From: Actinomycetota bacterium
GTDB taxonomy: Bacteria; Actinomycetota; Acidimicrobiia; Acidimicrobiales; Microtrichaceae
Assembly: GCA_005777415.1 (NCBI GenBank)
Contig: SXMI01000097.1
Location: 1-18,224, forward strand
Direction: 5' to 3'
DNA length: 18,224 nucleotides
The notes beneath the pieces were generated by a model. It was not told where the DNA came from. It saw nothing but the letters and a program-made list of their open reading frames with translations, and searched no databases. Position numbers and translations under genes: made by a program. Below, one piece after another: positions 12,549 through 18,224 of this stretch (position 1 is its first letter; every line of letters begins with the position of its first letter).

Positions 12549-14774
12549 GTGACCGTCCGCTCCCGACTCCTCGCCCTGGTCTGCTCGCTCGCCCTTGCGG
12601 CGGCGGCGTGCGCCAAGGCCGATCCCCCCAAGCCCGAGTTCAGCGGGGACATCTCCAAGGGCAACCCCACCGCCGAGGAGGTCGCCTCCGTCGAGCCGTC
12701 GGAGGAGGCTCCGGAGCCCACGCCCCTGACCGCCGACGAGCAGGCCCGCCTGTCGGCCGAGCTCGCCGCCATCCCCGCCGGATGTGATGTGCTCGCAGCC
12801 GAGCAGTGCCTGCTCCCGTTCCCCAACGACGCCTACACCACCAAGGACACCAACACCGGCACCGGTCGCCGGATCAACCTGCCGACGGGCCAGCTGCCGA
12901 ACGTCTCGGGTGCGACCTTCGACCCGTCGGAGTGGAACCGGAACGACGGCTGGAGCCCCAGCACGCCGATTCTCGTGTCCGTACCGAACTTCGACCCGGC
13001 GGCGACCCGTCTGCCGACCCAGTACGACATCGAGTTCTCGACGACCCCGGAGTCGGCCACGGTGATCGTGGACCTGGACTCCGGCCAGCTCGTCCCGCAC
13101 TGGGCCGAGATGGACCAGCGCGCCGAGAACCCCGCCGAGCGGCTCCTCATCCTGCGCCCGGCCACCTCGCTGATCGAGACGCACCGGTTCGCGGTCGGCC
13201 TGCGTCGCATGTACGGGACCAACGGGGTCCCGATCCCCGCACCCATGACGTTCCAGGTCCTGCGTGGGAACCGGATCGTCGCCGATCCTCGGCTGGTCTC
13301 GCAGCAGGAGGAGTACAACTTCATGTTCTCCGAGATGGCCGCCGCGGGCGTCGATCGGACGAACCTCTACCTGGCCTGGAAGTTCACCGTCGCCGGGCCC
13401 GACACCCTCGCCGGTCGACTGCTGGCCATGCGTGAGGACGCCATGGGGCGCCTCGACGGCGGGGCGCCGAAGTTCCAGGTCACCTCGGTCACCAGTGACG
13501 GCCTGCCCGAGGGCATCGCCCGCCAGGTGTCGGGCACCTACGAGGTTCCGCTCTACCTGAACAACGGCGGCGCCCCCGGAGCGCGCATGGTCTACAGCCC
13601 GCTCAACGGCGACCCGCTGGCCGTGGGGACGTTCACGGCCTCGTTCAACTGCGTGGTGCCCAGGTCGGCGGCCGAGAACGGGGAGGCCCTGCCCGTCGTG
13701 TTCGGCCACGGACTGCTGGGCACGAACGGTCAGGTGTTCAGCGAGAACACCCAGCGCACCGCGGCGGCGCTCAACGCCGTGAACTGCGGCACCAACACGA
13801 TCGGCATGTCGAGCGAGGACATCGGGGCGATCGGTGCCGTGCTCGGCAACCTCAGTTCCTTCCCGACGGTGCCCGACCGACTGCAGCAGGGGATCCTGAA
13901 CACGCTGTACCTGGGACGGCTGATGCTCGCCGAGGGCGGCCTCGGGTCGTCGCCCGAGTTCCAGGTCGGCGGAGCCAACCTGATGAACACCGACCAGGCG
14001 TTCTACGACGGCGACAGCCAGGGGGCGATCATCGGTGCGGCCGCCACGGCCGTCTCCCAGGACTGGACCAAGGCGGTGCTCGGGGTCGGGGGCATGAACT
14101 ACTCGACCCTGTTGAACCGGAGCGTCGACTTCGACCCGTACTACGGCGTCATGCAGCAGGCCTACCCGAATCCGGCCGATCAGCAGATCTGGTTCGGCCT
14201 GATCCAGATGCTCTGGGACCGGGGCGAGGCGAGCGGTTACGTCCAGCACCTCACGTCCCGCAACTACGACCTCACCCCGAAGCACGACGTGCTCATGACC
14301 GTGGCGTTCGGTGACCACCAGGTGGCGACGATCACGGCCGACAACATGGCCCGGACGCTCGACATCCCGGTGTACACCCCGGAGCTCCCGGGCGACGTCG
14401 CGCCGGTCCTCGGGATCCCCGACCGGGCCGGTCAGGTGGCGGACGCCGGCGGCATCGCCCCCCAGCGGGCCAACCAGGACCGCAACTTCTTCGATCTCGA
14501 CCCGATCCGGAAGTTCCCGGCCACCGGTTCGGCGCTCTTCTACTGGTACTTCGGGACGCTGCCACCACCGCAGGGGAACATCACGCCGACGATGAGTCCG
14601 GAGTACCAGGCGACCTGCAGCGGGGCCGCCGCCGCGACGAACCCGGCGTGCATCGACCCGCACGGCTTGGTCCGCCGCCAGGATGCGGTCATCGCCCAGA
14701 AGAAGGCGTTCTTCGCCACGCCGGGCGAGATCCTGAACGCCTGCCGGTTCGAGCCCTGCACCGGGCGTCCCTGA
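12549..14774 (+). CDS. Exported alpha/beta-hydrolase lipoprotein (lipase-like)
   Basis: A 741-residue lipoprotein: basic start, hydrophobic core and lipobox ending in Cys21 (LAAAAC), then an Asp/Glu/Pro-rich linker to about residue 60. Residues about 75-240 form an N-terminal beta-rich domain starting CLLPFPNDAY, reminiscent of the N-terminal domain of Pla-1/VolA-type bacterial lipases. The second half is an alpha/beta hydrolase: VVFGHGLLGTNG (381-393, oxyanion loop), nucleophile elbow GDSQGA with Ser490, a candidate acid Asp589 in VAFGDHQVA and a candidate base His705 in IDPHGLV. Cysteines at 690, 701, 732 and 737 may form disulfides. It is expected to act outside the membrane on an ester substrate; lipase or esterase activity is inferred from the triad only. 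GTG start with AGAGGAA 4 nt before it. Monocistronic; convergent with the crotonase gene. Confidence 0.85.
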   Translation: MTVRSRLLALVCSLALAAAACAKADPPKPEFSGDISKGNPTAEEVASVEPSEEAPEPTPLTADEQARLSAELAAIPAGCDVLAAEQCLLPFPNDAYTTKDTNTGTGRRINLPTGQLPNVSGATFDPSEWNRNDGWSPSTPILVSVPNFDPAATRLPTQYDIEFSTTPESATVIVDLDSGQLVPHWAEMDQRAENPAERLLILRPATSLIETHRFAVGLRRMYGTNGVPIPAPMTFQVLRGNRIVADPRLVSQQEEYNFMFSEMAAAGVDRTNLYLAWKFTVAGPDTLAGRLLAMREDAMGRLDGGAPKFQVTSVTSDGLPEGIARQVSGTYEVPLYLNNGGAPGARMVYSPLNGDPLAVGTFTASFNCVVPRSAAENGEALPVVFGHGLLGTNGQVFSENTQRTAAALNAVNCGTNTIGMSSEDIGAIGAVLGNLSSFPTVPDRLQQGILNTLYLGRLMLAEGGLGSSPEFQVGGANLMNTDQAFYDGDSQGAIIGAAATAVSQDWTKAVLGVGGMNYSTLLNRSVDFDPYYGVMQQAYPNPADQQIWFGLIQMLWDRGEASGYVQHLTSRNYDLTPKHDVLMTVAFGDHQVATITADNMARTLDIPVYTPELPGDVAPVLGIPDRAGQVADAGGIAPQRANQDRNFFDLDPIRKFPATGSALFYWYFGTLPPPQGNITPTMSPEYQATCSGAAAATNPACIDPHGLVRRQDAVIAQKKAFFATPGEILNACRFEPCTGRP

Positions 14775-14806
14775 GTTCCCGGGCGGCCCGTCCGTTCAGG
14801 AGGAAC
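14775..14806 (+). terminator. Hairpin directly after the lipoprotein stop
   Basis: GTTCC (14775-14779) pairs with GGAAC (14802-14806), and inside CGGG (14780-14783) pairs with CCCG (14787-14790). The structure begins on the base after the stop codon. No U-tract follows. Confidence 0.4.
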
Positions 14807-14817
14807 CCGTCCGTCCA

Positions 14818-14866
14818 GGTCGGCGTGACCGGGCCGGTCCCGGGTTCGGGTCGGCGTGACCGGGCC
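14818..14866. repeat. 18-bp direct repeats between convergent genes
   Basis: GGTCGGCGTGACCGGGCC occurs exactly at 14818-14835 and 14849-14866. Each copy contains the small dyad GGTC-GGCGT-GACC. They occupy the 105-bp gap between the lipoprotein and crotonase stop codons, so a role in termination from the minus strand is possible. CCGGCGCCGG (14870-14879) directly follows the crotonase stop. Confidence 0.85.
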
Positions 14867-14879
14867 GTCCCGGCGCCGG

Positions 14880-15590
14880 TCAGGTGGCGACGTCGAACTC
14901 GGACAGGTCCGTGTCGAGCGACTCGCGCAGCAGGCGGGCGGTGGCGCCCCGGCAGTTGGCCCGGGTGATGCGGAACGGTCCGGCGTGGAGCGACGACGCC
15001 AGCTCGGTGGCGACCTCGACGGCCCGGCCGGGGACCAGTTCGGGGTCGATCACCTCGTCCACGAAGCCGGCGTCCCGGGCGCCCTCGGGGTCGTAGCTCG
15101 TCGCCAGGTGCATCGCCTGGGTGAACGCCGGTGGGGTGAGCCGGCTCCGGCAGAGCTCCACGGCGAAGCGGGGGACCGGCATGCCGATCCGCACCTCGGG
15201 AAGCCCGAGCTTGAACGGCCCCGCCGCGGCGATGCGGACGTCGGCGCAGCACAGGAGGATCCCGCCCATGGCGAGGGCGTGCCCGGTGACCCCCAGGACG
15301 ACCGGGATCGGGAACTCGAAGAGACGGAGGCCGAGGAGCGCCCCCCGGCCGAGCAGGCCCCGGGCCTGTTCGGGTCCGGCGGTCATCACCGACAGGTCGA
15401 ACCCGGCGGAAAACCGTCCCTCGCGGCCCGTGATCACGAGTGCCCGGGCCTCGTCCGCCGCCCGGTCGACGGCCGCCTCGAGCAGATCGAGCACCTCGTG
15501 GCTCAGAGCGTTCGCCGTGCCGTCGTCGATCGTGACGACGGCGACGTCGCCGTTGAGGTCGTAGGTGACGGGTGTCGAGGGAGCGTTCAT
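14880..15590 (-). CDS. Enoyl-CoA hydratase/isomerase family (crotonase) protein
   Basis: A 236-residue cytoplasmic crotonase-fold protein acting on a CoA thioester. The first oxyanion-hole segment is FSAGFDL (60-66), and the second is HALAMGG (104-110), followed by LLCCADVRIAAAG. The second catalytic glutamate is present as Glu132 in LPEVRIG. The position of the first (Glu144 in rat hydratase, GGGCE) is Ile111 here, and the usual GAGG is replaced by MPVPRF. With only one acid, hydratase activity by the standard two-glutamate route is doubtful; isomerase, hydrolase or another crotonase chemistry is possible. It is slightly shorter than typical hydratases (about 255-260). The ATG at 15590 has TAGCGT 7 nt upstream (leaderless). 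It could feed the same CoA-ester catabolism as the acyl-CoA dehydrogenase at the left edge, but they are not linked. Confidence 0.9.
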   Translation of the reverse strand: MNAPSTPVTYDLNGDVAVVTIDDGTANALSHEVLDLLEAAVDRAADEARALVITGREGRFSAGFDLSVMTAGPEQARGLLGRGALLGLRLFEFPIPVVLGVTGHALAMGGILLCCADVRIAAAGPFKLGLPEVRIGMPVPRFAVELCRSRLTPPAFTQAMHLATSYDPEGARDAGFVDEVIDPELVPGRAVEVATELASSLHAGPFRITRANCRGATARLLRESLDTDLSEFDVAT

Positions 15591-15597
15591 CGACGGG

Positions 15598-15603
15598 ACG
15601 CTA
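15598..15603 (-). promoter_or_regulatory. Predicted -10 box of the crotonase gene
   Basis: TAGCGT on the minus strand ends 7 nt before the ATG at 15590. It is the same hexamer as upstream of the ParA gene. No Shine-Dalgarno is visible. Confidence 0.5.
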
Positions 15604-15650
15604 GTGACCCCGGGGCACCGCGATCGACCCGGCGGCGCGTGCGAGACTGA

Positions 15651-15696
15651 TCTACCCGGACCGGACCGCCCGGTCTACCCGGACCGGACCGCCCGG
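15651..15696. repeat. Perfect 23-bp tandem duplication carrying two identical hairpins
   Basis: Units 15651-15673 and 15674-15696 are identical. Each unit contributes a perfect dyad GACCGG-ACCGC-CCGGTC (15659-15675 and 15682-15698). They lie in the divergent gap between the crotonase and acyltransferase genes, 31-78 bp before the acyltransferase start. Twin operator sites or paired RNA hairpins in the acyltransferase leader are both possible. Confidence 0.9.
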
Positions 15697-15728
15697 TCCG
15701 TGATCCGAGCCCTGGAACCTCGTTCGTC

Positions 15729-17819
15729 GTGCTGGTCGTCGACTCCGCCACCCGTGACTTCGTCGGTCTGACCGGACCCGTGCGCGCCCGGATCAACCAG
15801 CTCCCCGGTCTGGACGGCCTCCGGGCCCTGGCGGTCATGGCGGTGCTCGCGTTCCACGCCGGATTCGACCGGATGGTCGGCGGGTACCTGGGCGTGTCGA
15901 CCTTCTTCACACTGTCGGGGTTCCTGATCACCACGCTGTTGATCCACGAGTCGCGACGTTCGGGGCGGGTCGACCTACGCGGCTTCTGGTCCCGCCGGTT
16001 CCGCCGACTGTGGCCGGCAGCACTGCTCGTCCTGGCGGCGGTGGCGCTCCTCTTCACCCCGTTCGTGGCCACGGCGGCGCAGCGGGCCTCCATGCGCGGC
16101 GATCTGCTGGCCTCGCTGTTCGAGGTGGCCAACTGGCACTTCGTGTTCCAGGGGGACAGCTACGCCCAGCTGTTCGTGTCGCCCTCGCCGGTCCTGCACT
16201 TCTGGAGCCTGGCCATCGAGGAGCAGTTCTACCTGGTGTTCCCGCTCCTCCTGGTCGGACTCTGGCGCTGGAGTCGGGGAAGGCCGGCCCGCCTTGCGGC
16301 GGGTCTGGGTGTGCTCGCGCTGTGTTCAGCGCTGGAGCCGTTCGTGTTCGACATGAGCGACGACCGGGTCTACTTCGGGACCGACACCCGGGCTGCCGAG
16401 TTCCTGCTGGGCGCGCTCCTGGCGGTGGTGCTGTCGTCGGATCGGGCCCGACTCATGATGGTGGCCCGCCCGCAGGTGCGGACCGGTCTGGCGGTCGCCG
16501 GTGCCCTGGCGTTTGCCGTCCAGATCTGGTGGTGGTGGTCGCTGCCGCAGGACACGGCCTGGCTCTACCGCGGCGGGTTCGCCGGCTACGCCGTCCTGTC
16601 CTGTGTCGTGATCGCCGCCGTGGCGTCGCCGTCCGGGCCCGTGAGTGCGCTCTGCGGACTGTGGGCGCTCCGCTGGCTCGGGGTGCGCTCCTACGCCGTG
16701 TACCTGGTCCACTGGCCGATCTACCTGACGGTGTGGCAGCTCTGGCCCGAACTCGACCGGGTGGCCGCCACGACGATCGCCGTCACGGCGTCGGTCCTGC
16801 TCGCCGCCCTGTCCTACCGGCTCGTCGAGCACCCGATCCGTCGGGGATCCTGGCCGCCCGTCGGTCGTGCGGCCCCGGCCGCCATCGCCGCCACCGTGGC
16901 CGTGGCCTTGGTCGCGTTCGTCGCGGTCCCCTCGGAGCCGGCGGCCGAGGCATTCGACTTCGAGGCGACGCTCGCGGAGTTCGAGTCGTTCGGTGCCGAC
17001 CCGTCGGCTCCGGCCGCAGCAGCCGGGACCGCGCCAGCCGGGACCGTGCCGCCGGGAGCCGTGCCGCCGGGGACCGTGCCTCCGGGGACCGTGCCTCCGG
17101 GAGCCGTGCCGGTGGCGCCTCCGCCGCGGGTGGCGTTGTTCGGCGATTCCACCGGGCTCACGGCCGGCATGGGGTTCTTCGCCTGGGCCGATCCCGCCGG
17201 CCGGGCCGTCTTCGTTCCGGGTCAGGTCGAGCTCGGCTGCGGTGTGAGCCGGTTCGAGTCGGCGCGGTCCGACATCACCATGCGGCCGGCATCGGCCTGC
17301 CCGCAGTGGGAGCGGTCCTGGGCCGAACGCATCGCCGTCGGCCGACCGGACATCGCCATGCTCATCACCTCGGCCTGGGAGGTGCCCGACGCCGTGCTGC
17401 CCGACGGCACGTCGGGGGCCATCGGCGATCCCGAGGTGGACGAGTTCATCCGGGGCGAGTTCCGGACCGCGGTGGACGTCCTCGCCGCCCAGGGGGCGCT
17501 GGTCGTGCTGGTGACCACGCCCCCGTTCGGGTCCTGGGCCGATGACGGTCGCAACGAGTTCGTGGTGCGCCAGTACGACCCGGTGCGGATGAACCGGTTG
17601 AACGCGCTGCTCCGCGAGGTGGCGGCGGAGCGCCCCGACCTGGTCAGGGTGCTCGACCTCGATGTCGGGCTGGCCGACCGCTCCGAGGACCGGTCGCTCC
17701 GCCCCGACGGCGTCCACTACGACATCCCGTCCTTCGCTGCGTTCAGCGAGTCGTGGTTCGGTCCGGAGCTGGATCGGATCTGGAACGAGTGGTGGACGCA
17801 GCGGACCGCTCGGCCGTAG
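15729..17819 (+). CDS. Acyltransferase-3 (OafA-type) with C-terminal SGNH domain
   Basis: A 696-residue integral membrane O-acyltransferase, expected to carry an acyl group from cytoplasmic acyl-CoA across the membrane and place it on an envelope glycan. Residues 25-400 are the acyltransferase-3 domain: LPGLDGLRALAVMAVLAFHAG with His43, RRFRRLWPA (89-97), FWSLAIEEQFYLVFPLL (158-174), RSYAVYLVHWPIYL (320-333), and about ten membrane helices. Residues 433-462 are pentapeptide repeats of GTVPP type forming an external linker. The C-terminal SGNH domain (466-696) has the FGDST block with Ser474, the SAW block near 548-550, and DGVHY with Asp660 and His663. Such fusions in OafA-like proteins acetylate O-antigen, wall or exopolysaccharide sugars. 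The GTG at 15729 lacks a Shine-Dalgarno; GTG 15780 is an alternative start. A long hairpin abuts the stop. Confidence 0.93.
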   Translation: MLVVDSATRDFVGLTGPVRARINQLPGLDGLRALAVMAVLAFHAGFDRMVGGYLGVSTFFTLSGFLITTLLIHESRRSGRVDLRGFWSRRFRRLWPAALLVLAAVALLFTPFVATAAQRASMRGDLLASLFEVANWHFVFQGDSYAQLFVSPSPVLHFWSLAIEEQFYLVFPLLLVGLWRWSRGRPARLAAGLGVLALCSALEPFVFDMSDDRVYFGTDTRAAEFLLGALLAVVLSSDRARLMMVARPQVRTGLAVAGALAFAVQIWWWWSLPQDTAWLYRGGFAGYAVLSCVVIAAVASPSGPVSALCGLWALRWLGVRSYAVYLVHWPIYLTVWQLWPELDRVAATTIAVTASVLLAALSYRLVEHPIRRGSWPPVGRAAPAAIAATVAVALVAFVAVPSEPAAEAFDFEATLAEFESFGADPSAPAAAAGTAPAGTVPPGAVPPGTVPPGTVPPGAVPVAPPPRVALFGDSTGLTAGMGFFAWADPAGRAVFVPGQVELGCGVSRFESARSDITMRPASACPQWERSWAERIAVGRPDIAMLITSAWEVPDAVLPDGTSGAIGDPEVDEFIRGEFRTAVDVLAAQGALVVLVTTPPFGSWADDGRNEFVVRQYDPVRMNRLNALLREVAAERPDLVRVLDLDVGLADRSEDRSLRPDGVHYDIPSFAAFSESWFGPELDRIWNEWWTQRTARP
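17025..17114 (+). repeat. 15-bp tandem repeats in the acyltransferase linker
   Basis: Six 15-bp units of GGGACCGTGCC(G/T)CCG type encode GTAPA, GTVPP, GAVPP, GTVPP, GTVPP and GAVPV. The linker lies between the membrane domain and the SGNH domain. Near-identity of units indicates recent slippage. Confidence 0.9.
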
Positions 17820-17865
17820 CGTTCGTCCGACGGATCGGCGCCGCGCCGGTCCGGCCGGACGAACG
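17820..17865 (+). terminator. Long hairpin directly after the acyltransferase stop
   Basis: Outer arms CGTTCGTCCG (17820-17829) and CGGACGAACG (17856-17865) pair perfectly over 10 bp. Inner arms CGGATCGGCG (17831-17840) and CGCCGGTCCG (17844-17853) pair over 10 bp with one wobble around the loop CCG. Only 1 and 2 unpaired bases separate the stems. It begins on the base after TAG 17817-17819 and ends 7 nt before the Shine-Dalgarno of the next gene. There is no U-tract, so it may terminate, attenuate or stabilise the upstream message. Confidence 0.65.
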
Positions 17866-17886
17866 AGCGAACAGGAGCGGTGGACC

Positions 17887-18224
17887 GTGGGATTCCTCGA
17901 CAAGGCGAAGGCAGCGGCCGACCAGGCGATGGCCAAGGTCGACCAGGGGTTGTCGGGTGTGTCGACCACCGGCACCGGCGGTGGCAGAGGGGCGGACCCG
18001 TACCTGCGGGACCTCGGTGTCCTGGCCTACCTGGAGGCCACCGGCCGCCCGCCCGCCGACATCGACGCCCAACGCGCCCGGTGCAACGACGCCATCTACC
18101 AACTCGAGTCCCAGGGCCCGGTCAACCTGGCGCTGAGCAGTCAGGCGCCACCTCCCCCCGGGGCGGGCGCCGTGCCGCCACCCCCGGGTGCGGCGGCCGC
18201 CGCTGCGGCCCCGCCGCCGCCCGG
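17887..18224 (+). CDS. Small hypothetical protein, N-terminal part (cut by window edge)
   Basis: The first 112 residues of a protein I do not recognise. It starts GFLDKAKAAADQAMAKVDQG, an amphipathic Ala/Lys helix like that opening many small actinobacterial cytoplasmic proteins. A Gly/Thr-rich turn (about 24-35) leads to a compact helical unit (about 36-80) containing DPYLRDLGVLAYLEATGR and ARCNDAIYQLESQGPV. From about residue 86 it becomes Pro/Gly/Ala-rich low-complexity sequence that runs off the window, so a further C-terminal domain is likely. The GTG start is supported by AGGAG (17873-17877) 9 nt upstream. The long hairpin before it suggests separate or attenuated expression from the acyltransferase. 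No function can be assigned. Confidence 0.75.
   Translation, partial: MGFLDKAKAAADQAMAKVDQGLSGVSTTGTGGGRGADPYLRDLGVLAYLEATGRPPADIDAQRARCNDAIYQLESQGPVNLALSSQAPPPPGAGAVPPPPGAAAAAAAPPPP

Noticed and set aside
11754..14663. A 969-codon open frame on the minus strand opposite the ParA operon and lipoprotein gene
   Set aside because: The plus-strand genes have Walker motifs, a lipobox and a hydrolase triad, while the antisense product is low-complexity Arg/Gly/Val-rich sequence with no motif.
16326..17975. A 549-codon minus-strand open frame across the acyltransferase and the last gene
   Set aside because: It is rich in His, Arg and Gly repeats created by the antisense of the GTVPP linker and spans the long hairpin. 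The acyltransferase frame is beyond doubt.
1..18224. tRNA, rRNA, insertion sequence, prophage or integrase features
   Set aside because: None seen. I found no cloverleaf-like segment, transposase or integrase motif, or att-like duplication, and the base composition looks even throughout by eye.

Overview
The window is very GC-rich, densely coded DNA with strong third-position G/C bias and many GTG or TTG starts. Gene content includes an FadE-type acyl-CoA dehydrogenase, a crotonase, an orphan ParA, a VanY peptidase, an OafA-type acyltransferase and lipoproteins. Together with TANNNT boxes 6-8 nt before many start codons, this points to a free-living actinobacterium, plausibly of the Acidimicrobiia. 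That placement is inference from style and gene families; no rRNA or other marker is present. I see no tRNA, rRNA, transposase, integrase, phage gene or CRISPR array. The region reads as chromosomal.

Layout, left to right. (1) 1-517 (-): N-terminal half of an acyl-CoA dehydrogenase cut by the window edge, divergent from (2) 664-1692 (+), a membrane-anchored PHB-depolymerase/feruloyl-esterase-type hydrolase. (3) 1735-2208 (-), an unrecognised helical protein; 2303-3217 (-), a membrane-anchored NodB polysaccharide deacetylase; 3311-5047 (-), a large secreted protein of unknown function ending in LAFTG. (4) 5188-7217 (+), a two-gene operon of an aldo/keto reductase and an SsuD-like flavin monooxygenase. 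(5) 7269-8600 (+), a membrane GAF protein with a degenerate GGDEF domain, convergent with (6) 8641-10017 (-), a coiled-coil VanY/M15 peptidase, and 10140-11042 (-), MutM. (7) 11134-12422 (+), an orphan ParA ATPase translationally coupled to a small acidic repeat protein with a C-terminal membrane helix. (8) 12549-14774 (+), an alpha/beta-hydrolase lipoprotein, convergent with (9) 14880-15590 (-), a crotonase. (10) 15729-17819 (+), an acyltransferase-3/SGNH fusion, and 17887-18224 (+), the start of a small unrecognised protein.

Most genes appear to be single-gene transcription units; only 5188-7217 and 11134-12422 are clear operons. Themes are cell-envelope and exported functions (deacetylase, VanY peptidase, SGNH acyltransferase, two esterase/lipase-like exported hydrolases, LAFTG protein) and CoA or sulfonate catabolism (FadE, crotonase, SsuD-like). 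No single pathway ties the window together.

Three patterns cross the window. First, near-consensus TANNNT boxes lie 6-8 nt before the start codons of seven genes, implying leaderless transcripts. Second, GC-rich hairpins sit within about 0-3 nt of many stop codons and lack U-tracts, implying an unusual terminator style. Third, short in-frame tandem duplications (15, 21, 24 and 30 bp) recur in linkers, including one inside MutM. The best candidate for an undescribed system is the ParA plus membrane-anchored acidic repeat protein pair at 11134-12422.
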